Of a stretch of DNA of 64,000 nucleotides, positions 50,700 to 60,153 are shown piece by piece. The DNA is from Bacteroidia bacterium (GTDB lineage Bacteria > Bacteroidota > Bacteroidia > J057), in the NCBI GenBank assembly GCA_041391665.1, contig JAWKNO010000001.1, positions 1,178,001 to 1,242,000 of the forward strand. Direction: 5' to 3'. A model generated the notes under the pieces. It did not search any database. It was not told the DNA's origin and saw only the letters and a program-made list of their open reading frames with translations. A program made the translations under genes and the position numbers. Each line of letters opens with the position of its first letter. Position 1 is the stretch's first letter.

Positions 50700-51671
50700 A
50701 TGGAAAATTCTGTTGCTTCTAAATGGCCTGTAAAACCCGAAAACACCCTGATTTTGGGTTGTGCCCTGTATTATGTGGTGATGGCTGTGATTGCACCGGG
50801 CTTTTTTACCATCAATAATTCCTGGAATCTGCTCTACAACCTCATCCCGCTGCTGATTGTCGCCATCGGACAAACTTACGTAATGCTCGGTGCAGGCATT
50901 GATCTGTCTGTTACAGCCATCATTGCCGTTGCCAGTATTGCAGGAGGGTATTCGCTGAGCGAAAACAGTGCATTTATTGAGCCCGTCTGGCTACGGATCA
51001 TGGTAAGTATTGCTCTGATGTTGCTGGCCGGAGCAATCATCGGGCTGATCAATGGAGTAGCGGTTGCGAAGCTGGGCATGCCCGCATTTATGGTTACGCT
51101 TACCACCATGATGCTTTTCAGCGGGAGTGCCATCTGGCTCACTCAGTCGCAGAATGTGTATATGCTGCCGGAAGCATTTGTAAATATGCCTTATTCAAAT
51201 ATCCTGTGGATTCCCTATCCTTTACTCATTGGGCTGATGGTAGTAGGTATAGCGTGGTTTCTGTTGGACAAAACCATTTACGGAGAGTGGCTGCCGGCGG
51301 TGGGCATGAATCAGAAGGCCGCCGAAATCTCAGGCGTAAACATATCCCGCACCATCATCTGGTCCTATATTATATGCGGGATTTGTGCAGCTACCGCCTC
51401 AGTTTTATATACTGCACGCCTCGAAACAGGTTCCCCTGTCATGGGACAACACATTCTGCTGGATGTAATCGGAGCAGTGGTCATTGGCGGTACCAGCCTG
51501 CTGGGGGGAGTGGGGAAAATCCAATGGACCATCATTGGAGCAGTTTTTATGACGCTGCTCGACAATAGCCTCAACCTGATCGGGCTGTCTTACTTTGTGA
51601 TTATGATGGTAAAAGGATTGGTGATTTTGCTGGCAGCACTGATGAATTTATTAAACGCCAGAAAAAATTAG
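50700..51671 (+). CDS. Sugar ABC transporter permease 1 (RbsC-like)
   Basis: 323 residues, about eight to ten transmembrane helices, BPD_transp_2 family. Typical features: VAIGQTYVMLGAGIDLSVTA near residue 60, the EAA-like KAAEISGVNISR loop, and GAVVIGGTSLLGGVGKIQWT. First gene of a seven-gene operon. Forms the inner-membrane channel with the second permease (53193) as a probable heterodimer, powered by the ATPase between them. Pyrimidine-like CCCTTTTTGC precedes the start but no clear promoter box. Confidence 0.93.
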   Translation: MENSVASKWPVKPENTLILGCALYYVVMAVIAPGFFTINNSWNLLYNLIPLLIVAIGQTYVMLGAGIDLSVTAIIAVASIAGGYSLSENSAFIEPVWLRIMVSIALMLLAGAIIGLINGVAVAKLGMPAFMVTLTTMMLFSGSAIWLTQSQNVYMLPEAFVNMPYSNILWIPYPLLIGLMVVGIAWFLLDKTIYGEWLPAVGMNQKAAEISGVNISRTIIWSYIICGICAATASVLYTARLETGSPVMGQHILLDVIGAVVIGGTSLLGGVGKIQWTIIGAVFMTLLDNSLNLIGLSYFVIMMVKGLVILLAALMNLLNARKN

Positions 51672-51681
51672 CACCGGGATT

Positions 51682-53196
51682 ATGTTACTGCAAATACAAA
51701 ATATCAAAAAGTCATTTGGACAGGCAGAGGTGCTTAAAGGCATTTCATTTTCCATGGATAAGGGGCAGATACTGGGGCTGATAGGTGAAAATGGAGCCGG
51801 AAAATCCACGCTGATGAACCTGCTGGGCGGTATTTTCCCGCCTACGTCGGGCACGATGACTCTCAACGGAGCGAATTATCTCCCCGATTCACCCATAACC
51901 GCCCAGGCGCATGGTATTGCCTTTATTCATCAGGAACTAAACCTTTTTTCCAATCTCAGTATCGCAGAAAATCTTTTCATCAGCAACTTCCCGAAAAAGA
52001 GATTGGGATTGATCTCCAGAATTGACCCGCAGAAAATCAAGGAAAAATCAGTCGAACTGCTGAATCAGGTAGGCCTGGCTATAGATCCCTCTAAAAAAGT
52101 AGAATCCCTGAGCCCCGCCCAGCGCCAGTTGGTAGAAATTGCCAAAGCGCTGAGTATCAACCCCCAGGTCATTATTTTTGATGAACCTACCACCTCGCTT
52201 TCAAGGCATGAAGCCCATCAACTCTTTGAACTTATAGGCAAACTCAGGGAAAAAGGAATTGCCATGGTATATATCAGCCACAATCTGGAGGATGTGCTGC
52301 ACCTGGCCGATGATATTGCCGTATTGCGGGACGGCGAGCTTGTGAAGATAGACCAGAAAAAAAACCTCAACGAGCGGGCACTGATAAAGGCAATGGTGGG
52401 CCGCGAAATATCGGAGTTTTTTCCGGAGCGAAAAGCAATGGTTGGTGAAAAAGAAGTGTTGCGGGTACAAAACCTGAACGCCGGCAGCTTTCTGAGAAAT
52501 ATTTCATTTGATGTCAAAAAGCAGGAAGTCGTCGGGTTTTACGGGCTGGTTGGGGCAGGAAGGTCCGAACTGGCGAGAATTTTATTTGGCATCGATGGTT
52601 GGGATTCCGGCGAAATTTTCTGGAAAGGAGAACCGGTCAGAAAAACCTCCCCGGCCAAATCCATACAAAATGGAATCGCATTCCTCACAGAAGACAGACG
52701 CGAAGAAGGATTGCTGCTCAAAATGAATATTCAGAAAAATGCGCAGCTGGCTGCGTTGAACGACTTCTCACAAGGTATTTTGCGACGCATCAACCGCAAC
52801 AAAGCTGCAGGGGCAGCAGAAGAGCAACTTTCCGCTACCAAAACCAGATATGAATCTCAGACACAGCAAATGGTCGCTACCCTCAGCGGCGGCAACCAGC
52901 AAAAAATCGTGCTGGCCCGGTGGCTGCTGACCCACCCGCAACTACTGATTCTGGATGAACCCACCAAAGGGATTGACATTGGCGCAAAACGCGAGATTTA
53001 CGGACTGATCAATGAACTGGTGGAAAACGGTTCTACGGTCTTGATGATCTCTTCCGAACTGGAAGAACTGCTCGGGATGTGCGACCGCATCATTGTCATG
53101 AGCGAAGGCCGGGTTACCCGCGCATTTGACAAATCTCAATTTGACCGAAATTCTATCCTCGAAGCAGCCCTGCACAAGCAAACTGAAATCAAATGA
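51682..53196 (+). CDS. Sugar ABC transporter ATPase (RbsA-like)
   Basis: 504 residues with two nucleotide-binding domains. The first has an intact Walker A (GENGAGKST, near 37), signature LSPAQRQLVEIAKAL and Walker B VIIFDEPTTSL. The second has the usual degenerate Walker A (GLVGAGRSE) but a good signature LSGGNQQKIVLARWL and Walker B LLILDEPTKG. This asymmetry is normal in RbsA/MglA-type proteins. Cytoplasmic; energises both permeases. Starts ten bases after permease 1 and overlaps permease 2 by four bases. Confidence 0.96.
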   Translation: MLLQIQNIKKSFGQAEVLKGISFSMDKGQILGLIGENGAGKSTLMNLLGGIFPPTSGTMTLNGANYLPDSPITAQAHGIAFIHQELNLFSNLSIAENLFISNFPKKRLGLISRIDPQKIKEKSVELLNQVGLAIDPSKKVESLSPAQRQLVEIAKALSINPQVIIFDEPTTSLSRHEAHQLFELIGKLREKGIAMVYISHNLEDVLHLADDIAVLRDGELVKIDQKKNLNERALIKAMVGREISEFFPERKAMVGEKEVLRVQNLNAGSFLRNISFDVKKQEVVGFYGLVGAGRSELARILFGIDGWDSGEIFWKGEPVRKTSPAKSIQNGIAFLTEDRREEGLLLKMNIQKNAQLAALNDFSQGILRRINRNKAAGAAEEQLSATKTRYESQTQQMVATLSGGNQQKIVLARWLLTHPQLLILDEPTKGIDIGAKREIYGLINELVENGSTVLMISSELEELLGMCDRIIVMSEGRVTRAFDKSQFDRNSILEAALHKQTEIK

Positions 53197-54173
53197 ACAT
53201 GCCCCCATTCCAAAAAATCCTTCAATTGCTGTCCCGCCATTCCACCATCTGGCTTTTTGTAGCGGTGCTTGTTATTTTCAGTTTTCTTTCGCCCCAGTTT
53301 CTGACCTTTAGCAATCTCACCAATATTCTCATCCAGTCTTCTTCTCTCGCTATACTGGCAATCGGAATGACCTTTGTATTGCTCACCGCAGGCATAGACC
53401 TTTCCGCAGGTTCGGTTATGTTTGTGGCGGGAGTCGTGTCGGGGAAACTGGCAGTGGCAGGATTTGCGCTTTGGGTGGTGATTCCGTTGGCTTTGGTGAT
53501 CGGGCTGTTGTTCGGATTAATCAATGCCTTTTTTATATTCAGGCTGAAAATCATTCCGTTTATTGTGACCCTGGCCACTTTTTATGCAGGGCGTGGATTG
53601 GGTCTGTACCTTTCAGAAACCAGGGCCATCAATTTACCCGAATCATTTCTGCAGATCGGTTCGGCAAAGGTGATCGGCTTGCCTATGCCTGTGGTGATCT
53701 TACTTGTGGTGCTGGCAATCTCACATTTTGTGCTCACGGCGACCCCGTTTGGCAGACAGATGTATGCGGTTGGCAATGACATGGAAAAAGCCCGGAAAGC
53801 AGGCATTCCCGTTGAGAAAATCTTGCTCGGGGTTTATCTGATCTGTGGTCTTTGTGCTGCACTGAGCGGAATAGTGGCATTGGGGCAACTGGGGGCAGTC
53901 TCGCCTACATTCGGGTATCAGAGCGAATTTATGGCCATAGCTGCCGCGGTGTTGGGAGGCACAAGTTTATTTGGGGGAAAAGGCAATGTACTTCCCGGAA
54001 CCCTGGTCGGGGCCCTACTTATTCAGTCTATTCAAAATGGGTTAGTCATCCTTAATGCCAATCCGTACTTCTATCCCGTGATCACGGGAATTGTGATTTT
54101 TTTGATTGTAATGATTGACAGTCTTCGCCACAAGAGCATACAAAAAAACCTGAGAACAAAAACTGCCCTATGA
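53193..54173 (+). CDS. Sugar ABC transporter permease 2 (RbsC-like)
   Basis: 326 residues, BPD_transp_2 family like permease 1 but clearly diverged from it: LAIGMTFVLLTAGIDLSAGS near 65, EKARKAGIPVEKIL loop, and AAVLGGTSLFGGKGNVLPGT. The ATG overlaps the ATPase stop and its own stop overlaps the next start (ATGA), showing tight translational coupling. Two different permeases in one operon suggest a heterodimeric channel. Confidence 0.93.
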   Translation: MNMPPFQKILQLLSRHSTIWLFVAVLVIFSFLSPQFLTFSNLTNILIQSSSLAILAIGMTFVLLTAGIDLSAGSVMFVAGVVSGKLAVAGFALWVVIPLALVIGLLFGLINAFFIFRLKIIPFIVTLATFYAGRGLGLYLSETRAINLPESFLQIGSAKVIGLPMPVVILLVVLAISHFVLTATPFGRQMYAVGNDMEKARKAGIPVEKILLGVYLICGLCAALSGIVALGQLGAVSPTFGYQSEFMAIAAAVLGGTSLFGGKGNVLPGTLVGALLIQSIQNGLVILNANPYFYPVITGIVIFLIVMIDSLRHKSIQKNLRTKTAL

Positions 54174-55144
54174 ATAAGCAATACATTTCCCTGTTTCCGC
54201 TTTTCCTGTTGTTGTACCTCACTTCATGTCAGCCACCCAACACCGGACCCACCATAGGCATTTCCTTTGAAACCCTGCAAACGGAATACTGGGTTGCGAG
54301 TGTTGAGGCATTGAAAACGAATTGTGAGAATAGGGGAATCCAGTATTTACTGGCGGTCTCCAACGGAGATGCCAACCGGCAGTTTGAGCAGGTCAATAAT
54401 TTTATCTCTCAGGGAGTAGATGGCATCATCATCACTCCCAAAGACGCACACACCATTATTCCCATTATCAAGGCTGCCAACCGCGCCGGTATCCCTATTG
54501 TCATATACAACCGGCTTCCTGCTCAGCATGCAGGTGACCATGTCGCCATCGTGGCCGACAACTATGAGATCACCAAAAATACCGTCCGGTATATGGGCGA
54601 ACTGGCCAGAGCTTCGGGAAAAAAACACAAGGCCATGATTTTGATCGGCGACCTGGGCGATATCAACGCCATCTATCGCCGCGACGGTTTTTACGATGCC
54701 ATCAAAGAATATGAAGATGTGGTTGAGGTCGTATCGGGAATCCCGACAGAATGGAATCAGGAAAAAGCACTGGCAGGCGTAACCAATGCTTTACAGGCCA
54801 ATCCCGACATCAGTTTTATCTTTACCTCCTCAGATTTTTTATTTCCTTCCATCCTGTCAGCCCTCAAAAATACGGATAAATACTACCCCGTGGGGCACGA
54901 ACGTCACGTGATTTTGGGCGGCTTTGACGGAGATGCCATGGCCTATGCCCTGCTGAAGCAAGGATATCTGGACGCCGACGGCGTCCAGGATGTTTTTTAT
55001 GAATGCAGCGCTTCAGTGCAGGCCATTCTGGATGTGATTGAAGGAAAAAAGCCGGAACGAACCATCGTTGATCCAGGTTTTGTGATTCATCAGCAAAATC
55101 TGGAAGAAAAAGCACAACAAATGTGGGGAGCCAATATACCATAG
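54170..55144 (+). CDS. Sugar ABC transporter binding lipoprotein
   Basis: 324 residues. Lipoprotein signal with Cys near 20 (LTSC). Periplasmic-binding-protein class I (Peripla_BP_4) fold: TIGISFETLQTEYWVASVEA, then GVDGIIITPKDAHTIIPIIK, GIPIVIYNRLPAQ, GDINAIYRRDGFYDA and FTSSDFLFPSI. Lipid anchoring replaces the free periplasmic form of proteobacterial RbsB. Delivers an unknown sugar or polyol to the two permeases. The aromatic residues and Asn/Asp at the usual ligand positions do not identify it. Confidence 0.93.
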   Translation: MNKQYISLFPLFLLLYLTSCQPPNTGPTIGISFETLQTEYWVASVEALKTNCENRGIQYLLAVSNGDANRQFEQVNNFISQGVDGIIITPKDAHTIIPIIKAANRAGIPIVIYNRLPAQHAGDHVAIVADNYEITKNTVRYMGELARASGKKHKAMILIGDLGDINAIYRRDGFYDAIKEYEDVVEVVSGIPTEWNQEKALAGVTNALQANPDISFIFTSSDFLFPSILSALKNTDKYYPVGHERHVILGGFDGDAMAYALLKQGYLDADGVQDVFYECSASVQAILDVIEGKKPERTIVDPGFVIHQQNLEEKAQQMWGANIP

Positions 55145-55172
55145 TCAGACGCAGGCAACTATATTTGTTTTT

Positions 55173-55982
55173 ATGAAACTGGGTATCAGCACGTTTGCAT
55201 TTGCATGGGCCATAGGGGTAGGAAACCGCCGGCCATTACAGCCTATGAATGCCCTGGACTTTCTCCAAAGGGCAAAAGATCTGGGGCTGAACAGGGTGCA
55301 GTTTGGCGACAACCTGCCCTTACACCAGCTTCCAGAACCAGAACTGGCACAGTTGATAGGTTTTTGCCGCGACGAAAATATCCAGGCAGAAGTGGGCGCC
55401 AGAGGTTTGTTGCCCGATCATGTACAAACCTACCTCGATATTGCCGGGCGGTTCCGGTCTCCTTTTCTGCGAATTGTCGTAGATGCGCCGGGCTACGAGC
55501 CCGATATGAGCAAAATCGTTTCGGTCATAAACCAGGTACTGCCGGTGCTGAAACAGAAAAATGTAAAGCTCGCCATTGAAAACCACGACCGGCTGAAGGC
55601 AGATCAATTTGTGGAAATGGTGGAGCGCACCGATCCCGAATGGGTGGGCATTTGCCTCGATACGATCAACTCTATGGGAGCCGACCAGAGCATAGGAGAG
55701 ATACTTTCTCTATTGGCTCCCTATACATTCAACTTCCATGTAAAAGACTATACCATCAAAAGGAAATGGCACAACATGGGATTTGACACCACAGGTACAC
55801 CCGCAGGGCAGGGCATGATGCCGGTGAAAAAAATTGTCGAAACCTTGCGACAATACAACCGGTGTTATAGTGCCACCCTCGAACTTTGGCCGGAGCCCAT
55901 GGATGACCTGGAGCAAACCATAAGGAAAGAAGCACAATGGGTGGAACAAAGTATCAATTATTTGAAAACCATTTTTATTTAA
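55173..55982 (+). CDS. Xylose-isomerase-like TIM-barrel protein
   Basis: 269 residues. AP endonuclease family 2/sugar phosphate isomerase-epimerase fold: MKLGISTFAFAWAIGVG, then NRVQFGDNLPLHQL, LRIVVDAPGY, LAIENHDRLKADQFVEM (Glu and His), ICLDTINSMGA and FNFHVKDYTIKR (His and Asp), and ATLELWPEP near the end, all positions of the usual metal site. Likely an isomerase or epimerase for the imported sugar acid or ketose. 28 bp after the binding protein. Cytoplasmic. Confidence 0.87.
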   Translation: MKLGISTFAFAWAIGVGNRRPLQPMNALDFLQRAKDLGLNRVQFGDNLPLHQLPEPELAQLIGFCRDENIQAEVGARGLLPDHVQTYLDIAGRFRSPFLRIVVDAPGYEPDMSKIVSVINQVLPVLKQKNVKLAIENHDRLKADQFVEMVERTDPEWVGICLDTINSMGADQSIGEILSLLAPYTFNFHVKDYTIKRKWHNMGFDTTGTPAGQGMMPVKKIVETLRQYNRCYSATLELWPEPMDDLEQTIRKEAQWVEQSINYLKTIFI

Positions 55983-55987
55983 AGAAT

Positions 55988-56815
55988 ATGACCAAAGTAG
56001 CATTGTTGGGAGCAGGAGGAAAAATGGGTATGCGCTGTACCGATAACCTGCTCAAATCAGATTATGACGTGGACTATCTCGAAATTTCCGAACCGGCGAT
56101 TGCCCGGCTCCGTGAAAAAGGAATTACGACCAGCGACCCCGAAGTGGCGATTCCGCAGGCGGATATTGTCATTTTTGCCGTGCCTGATGTGGCTATCAGG
56201 GCAGTGTCAACAGATGTCATCCCAAAAATGAAGCCCGGCGCAATGGCTGTTTGTCTCGACCCTGCCGCTCCGCTTGCCGGTCACCTGCCGCACCGTGACG
56301 ACCTCGTGTATTATGTAACCCATCCTTCGCACCCTTCTGTATTCAACTGGGAGCCGGACAAGGAAGCGCACTTTGATTATTATGGCGGTATTGCCGCAAG
56401 GCAAACAGCCGTATCGGCCATCATGCACGGCACAGATGATGATTTTCAAAAAGGCGACAAACTCACCCGCACCATTTATCAGCCAGTTACCAAAAACCAT
56501 AAAGTTACCGTGGAGCATATGGCGATTTTGGAGCCGGGCTTCAGCGAGACTTTATGCTCGACTTGCATCAAAAAAGTCAGAGATGCCCTGGACGTGGTTG
56601 TGTCTAAAGGCGTGCCTGAAGAAGCTGCCCGCGATTTTATACTGGGACATATCAATATCCAGTTGGCAGTGCTTTTTGGCGAATTGCCCATCAAGTTTTC
56701 AGATGCAGCCATAAAAGCCCTCAACCGCGCCGAAAGCATTTTATTTAAAGAGGGTTGGGAGCAAATATTTGAAATGGACGATATCAGGCGGCAGATCAAA
56801 GCGATCACAGAGTAA
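55988..56815 (+). CDS. PGDH_C-domain NAD(P)-dependent dehydrogenase (ApnO-like?)
   Basis: 275 residues. N-terminal Rossmann domain (MTKVALLGAGGKMG, with acidic ISEPA after strand 2, favouring NAD) and a C-terminal domain of the phosphogluconate dehydrogenase C type (EHMAILEPGFSETLCSTCIKKVRDALDVVVSKG). That domain combination occurs in the D-apionate oxidoisomerase ApnO group and other branched-sugar-acid enzymes, so a sugar-acid step is plausible; identity with ApnO cannot be claimed. Start chosen five bases after the isomerase stop; an earlier frame start overlaps it. Confidence 0.7.
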   Translation: MTKVALLGAGGKMGMRCTDNLLKSDYDVDYLEISEPAIARLREKGITTSDPEVAIPQADIVIFAVPDVAIRAVSTDVIPKMKPGAMAVCLDPAAPLAGHLPHRDDLVYYVTHPSHPSVFNWEPDKEAHFDYYGGIAARQTAVSAIMHGTDDDFQKGDKLTRTIYQPVTKNHKVTVEHMAILEPGFSETLCSTCIKKVRDALDVVVSKGVPEEAARDFILGHINIQLAVLFGELPIKFSDAAIKALNRAESILFKEGWEQIFEMDDIRRQIKAITE

Positions 56816-56820
56816 AACCC

Positions 56821-57840
56821 ATGAGGAAGTTAAAGTTTGCCATTTTCGGAACAGGCTATTGGTCTCAGTTTCAGATCGGTGCCTGGCAGGAACTGGAAGG
56901 CGTGGAGTGTGTAGCCGTATTCAACCGCACCAAATCCAAAGCAGAGGTGATCGCCCGGAGGTTCAACATTCCGGCCGTGTACGACGACGCGGAAGCACTT
57001 TTGGACAATGAAAACCTCGATTTTGTGGACATCATCACCGATGTGGATACTCACGCACAATTCACCGAAATGGCAGCCCGCAGAGGCATTGATGTGATTT
57101 GCCAAAAGCCTATGGCGCCTGATTTTGAGACCGCCAAACGAATGATGCAGATAACACGGGAAGCCGGCGTCAGGTTTTATGTTCATGAAAACTACCGCTG
57201 GCAGCCTCAGTTCCGCCGGGTAAAAGCGATATTGGATTCAGGCGTCATCGGCAAACCATTCAGGTGCAAAACTGCCTTCAACACGGCTTTTCCCGTATTT
57301 GAAACCCAGCCCTTCCTTGCAGAACTCACACATTTTGCCCTTACCGACCAGGGCTCTCACCAGTTTGATGTACTGCGGTTTTTGTTTGGCGAAGCGAAAT
57401 CCATCTATTGCCAGATTCAGACGGTCAACCCCACCATCAAAGGTGAAGATGTGGCCACAACCTTGCTTACTATGAAAAACGGGGTGGTATGCGTACAGGA
57501 AATATCCTTCAGTTCTCCGCTCGAAAAAGAAATTTTCCCTCAGACCACCCTGCTCATTGAAGGAGACAAGGGCAGCATACGCCTCGATCCCGATTTTGAA
57601 TTGAGCATTACCACGACAGAAGGTACAGTCAGAGAAGTGGTTCCGATGCAATCTTATCCCTGGCAGACCGATCGTCTCAAACCCGAGCCGCCCAGCATTG
57701 TCGCCATCAATTACGACATCCTCCAGGATATGCGGGGCAATGGCAAAGCCGAAAATACAGGCGATGACAACTTCGAAACCGTAAGGCTGGTCTGGGCGGC
57801 TTATGAGTCAGCGAAAAGTGGAAAGGCCCTATATCTTTAG
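56821..57840 (+). CDS. Gfo/Idh/MocA-family oxidoreductase
   Basis: 339 residues. N-terminal Rossmann fold (KFAIFGTGYWSQFQIGAWQE), the EKP motif in variant form QKP (DVICQKPMAPD), and a C-terminal alpha/beta domain with the conserved DQGSHQFDVLRFLFG (Asp and His of the active site) and IEGDKGSIRLD. Oxidises or reduces a sugar derivative with NAD(P). Gln for Glu in EKP is seen in some members. Last gene of the sugar operon; the operon ends 60 bp before the DUF3124 gene. Confidence 0.93.
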   Translation: MRKLKFAIFGTGYWSQFQIGAWQELEGVECVAVFNRTKSKAEVIARRFNIPAVYDDAEALLDNENLDFVDIITDVDTHAQFTEMAARRGIDVICQKPMAPDFETAKRMMQITREAGVRFYVHENYRWQPQFRRVKAILDSGVIGKPFRCKTAFNTAFPVFETQPFLAELTHFALTDQGSHQFDVLRFLFGEAKSIYCQIQTVNPTIKGEDVATTLLTMKNGVVCVQEISFSSPLEKEIFPQTTLLIEGDKGSIRLDPDFELSITTTEGTVREVVPMQSYPWQTDRLKPEPPSIVAINYDILQDMRGNGKAENTGDDNFETVRLVWAAYESAKSGKALYL

Positions 57841-57904
57841 TTGTTTTTTTCTATATTAATGACTGGTAAAACAACACAAAAGGAGTGTTTGACAATTTCT
57901 GACT

Positions 57905-58426
57905 ATGAAAATCATACAAAACCTGCTTATTCTCACCCTTTTGATCCAGTCTTGTAAAGAAAACAGTGCAATAAGCTCTGTCAATCCTGTAAATTGGGAT
58001 AAGCGGACAATCCAATCCGGGCTTCCGGATTCGCTGGTGTATGGCACCAGTTATCTGTCGGTTTATTCACAGATATATAGTTATTCAGAGCATCGTACTC
58101 ACAATTTGACGGTAACAGTCAGCATGCGAAATGTAAATAAAGCTGATACCGTTTACCTCCGCAAAGCAGAATACTTTGATACGAAGGGAAAGTCTATCAG
58201 AACCTATTTTGAAAAAACTATTTTCATTGAACCAATGGAAACGGTGGAAATTGTCATTGCCGAACACGATCAGGAAGGAGGAACCGGCGCAAATTTCATT
58301 TTTGACTGGGCTATAAAACCCAACTCCCATGAACCATTTTTTGAAGGGGTTATGATTTCTACTTCCGGACAACAGGGCATTTCATTTACCACGCAAGGCC
58401 AAAAGGTAAACACGTATGGCAACTGA
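57905..58426 (+). CDS. DUF3124 lipoprotein
   Basis: 173 residues, lipoprotein signal (LIQSC, Cys at 17). The mature part matches DUF3124: SVYSQIYSYSEHRTHNLTVTVSMRN, YFDTKGKSIRTYF, IVIAEHDQEGGTGANFIFDW and VMISTSGQQGISF. Function unknown. Its stop overlaps the MarC start by 11 bases, so the two are translationally coupled; they occur as a pair elsewhere in my recollection. Confidence 0.85.
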   Translation: MKIIQNLLILTLLIQSCKENSAISSVNPVNWDKRTIQSGLPDSLVYGTSYLSVYSQIYSYSEHRTHNLTVTVSMRNVNKADTVYLRKAEYFDTKGKSIRTYFEKTIFIEPMETVEIVIAEHDQEGGTGANFIFDWAIKPNSHEPFFEGVMISTSGQQGISFTTQGQKVNTYGN

Positions 58427-59033
58427 AATATTTACGAAAATACTTTTCCTTATTGCAGTTATTGACCCGCTGGGATCGGTTCCTGTTTACCTGGAAGCCA
58501 CGAAGGATTTCGATGAAAAACATAAAAAAAAAATCGCAATCCGAGCGTCATTTATTGCATTCCTGATTCTGTTATTCTTCATTCTGGTCGGCCAGATTAT
58601 TCTGGAGGGAATGGAGGTTTCTCTCGATGCTTTTCAGATTTCAGGGGGCGTTATCCTGTTCCTGTTTGCCCTGACCATGATTTTTGGTGAAGGAAAACCT
58701 GAATCTGAAAAACACCTGATTAAAGACTTTAAACATGTCACAGTTTTCCCTGTTGCCATCCCATCCATTGCATCTCCCGGTGCTATTATGGCGGTTGTAT
58801 TATTAACAGACAACCACATCTATACTATTCAGGAACAAGCAGTTACAACCCTTTGGGTGTTGCTGGTCGTAATTCTGACCATGCTACTGCTGCTGGGCGC
58901 GAATATGGTTCAAAAACGTGTAGGCGAATATGGGATAACTGTCATTAGTAAAATTATGGGGCTGATCCTGGCCTCCTATGCGGTTCAGAGTATTCTGAGC
59001 GGGTTGAGAGACTTTTTTTCCATATCGTCATAA
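58416..59033 (+). CDS. MarC-family inner-membrane protein
   Basis: 205 residues, six transmembrane helices. MarC/UPF0056 family: IDPLGSVPVYLEATKDFDEK near the start, then FQISGGVILFLFALTMIFG, VAIPSIASPGAIMAVVLL and the final KIMGLILASYAVQSILSGLR. Despite its name, MarC is not needed for multiple antibiotic resistance and its transport role is unproved. Starts inside the DUF3124 gene. Confidence 0.93.
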   Translation: MATEIFTKILFLIAVIDPLGSVPVYLEATKDFDEKHKKKIAIRASFIAFLILLFFILVGQIILEGMEVSLDAFQISGGVILFLFALTMIFGEGKPESEKHLIKDFKHVTVFPVAIPSIASPGAIMAVVLLTDNHIYTIQEQAVTTLWVLLVVILTMLLLLGANMVQKRVGEYGITVISKIMGLILASYAVQSILSGLRDFFSISS

Positions 59034-59183
59034 AACTATATAGGTTGTAGCCAACTAAGGCATCCACCAGTCCTGATTTTGTTGCCAGCAAGATGATGGG
59101 TAAAAAAAAATATTAATGATAGTAAAACTATTCCTTTTGCACGTAGTTATATTATATGAATAACCATTAACTGTAACACAACT

Positions 59184-59987
59184 ATGCAAGAGAAAAAGTC
59201 ATCTATCCGGATTGGGGCTTCTGTACCGGCCCTTGCTCTCGCAATAATGATCCTGCTTTCTGGATGTATGGTAATCCGTCCCGGAGAAGTAGGCGTAAAA
59301 AGCAGATTAGGAAAGTTGCAAAATAAGGTATATGAGCCGGGAGTCGTGGGTTTTAATCCTTTTGTAACGCAGGTGATGCGTCTGCCCACGCGAACTGTCA
59401 ACCGCGAAGTAAAACTCAACCTCCCGTCCAAAGAAGGGCTGAATGTCAATTCGGAGATATCGATCCTGTACCATATTCGCCCCAAAATGGCGCCGATGGT
59501 AATTGCCGAAGTAGGTGAAAACTACGAAGAGGTATTGATTCTGAGTGTGTTTCGCTCCGCCGCTGCGGATGTTTGCTCCCGCTTTTTTGCCAAGGACATG
59601 CACTCCGGCCAGCGGGCATTGATCGAAAAAGAAATTCGCGAACACATGGCCGGTATGCTCGACGGCAGAGGCTTTGAAATTGAGGCGGTACTGCTCAAAA
59701 GCATCAGTCTGCCCGACGGTCTGTACATGGCCATCGAAAACAAGCTGGAGGCAGAGCAGTTGGCCCAGCGCATGGAATTTGAACTGCAACGCGAAAGGCT
59801 GGAAGCTGACAGAAAAATCATCGAAGCCGAAGGCGTGCGAGATGCTCAAAAAGTCTTGTCCGAGGGCCTGAGCGAAAAGATTATTCAGTGGAGAAGCCTC
59901 GAAGTACTGCAAGAACTTTCCAAATCTCCCAATGCCAAACTCATCATCACCGACGGTAAAGCGCCTGTACTGATCGACGGGCAATAA
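59184..59987 (+). CDS. SPFH/prohibitin-like lipoprotein
   Basis: 267 residues. An N-terminal segment MQEKKSSIRIGASVPALALAI ends in the lipobox LLSGC (Cys near 30), where most SPFH proteins have a plain transmembrane anchor. The SPFH domain (about 32-200) shows GEVGVKSRLGKLQNKVYEPG, LPTRTVNREVKLNLPSKEGL and ISILYHIRPKMAP, then a helical coiled coil (EFELQRERLEADRKIIEAEG). SPFH proteins form large ring cages at membranes; here the ring would face the periplasm if the lipobox is used. Partner protease or phospholipid gene not seen. Confidence 0.82.
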   Translation: MQEKKSSIRIGASVPALALAIMILLSGCMVIRPGEVGVKSRLGKLQNKVYEPGVVGFNPFVTQVMRLPTRTVNREVKLNLPSKEGLNVNSEISILYHIRPKMAPMVIAEVGENYEEVLILSVFRSAAADVCSRFFAKDMHSGQRALIEKEIREHMAGMLDGRGFEIEAVLLKSISLPDGLYMAIENKLEAEQLAQRMEFELQRERLEADRKIIEAEGVRDAQKVLSEGLSEKIIQWRSLEVLQELSKSPNAKLIITDGKAPVLIDGQ

Positions 59988-60033
59988 TCCAGCCTGATTC
60001 CTGCGGCCTTTTCCTACGCTGCTGAAACCACCC

Positions 60034-60076
60034 ACCGGCACATAGAAAATCTTATCTATGCGCCGGTTTATTTTTT
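60034..60076 (+). terminator. Intrinsic terminator after the SPFH gene
   Basis: ACCGGCACATAGA pairs with TCTATGCGCCGGT (12 of 13, one A-C mismatch), eight-base loop, then TTATTTTTT. Placed 47 bp after the SPFH stop. Confidence 0.75.
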
Positions 60077-60153
60077 GCTGAAGATCTATCCCTCGCAGGC
60101 TTTATCATTCCGCCAAAAAACCTAAATTGTAGCCCATAGGAAAATGCCAAAAA

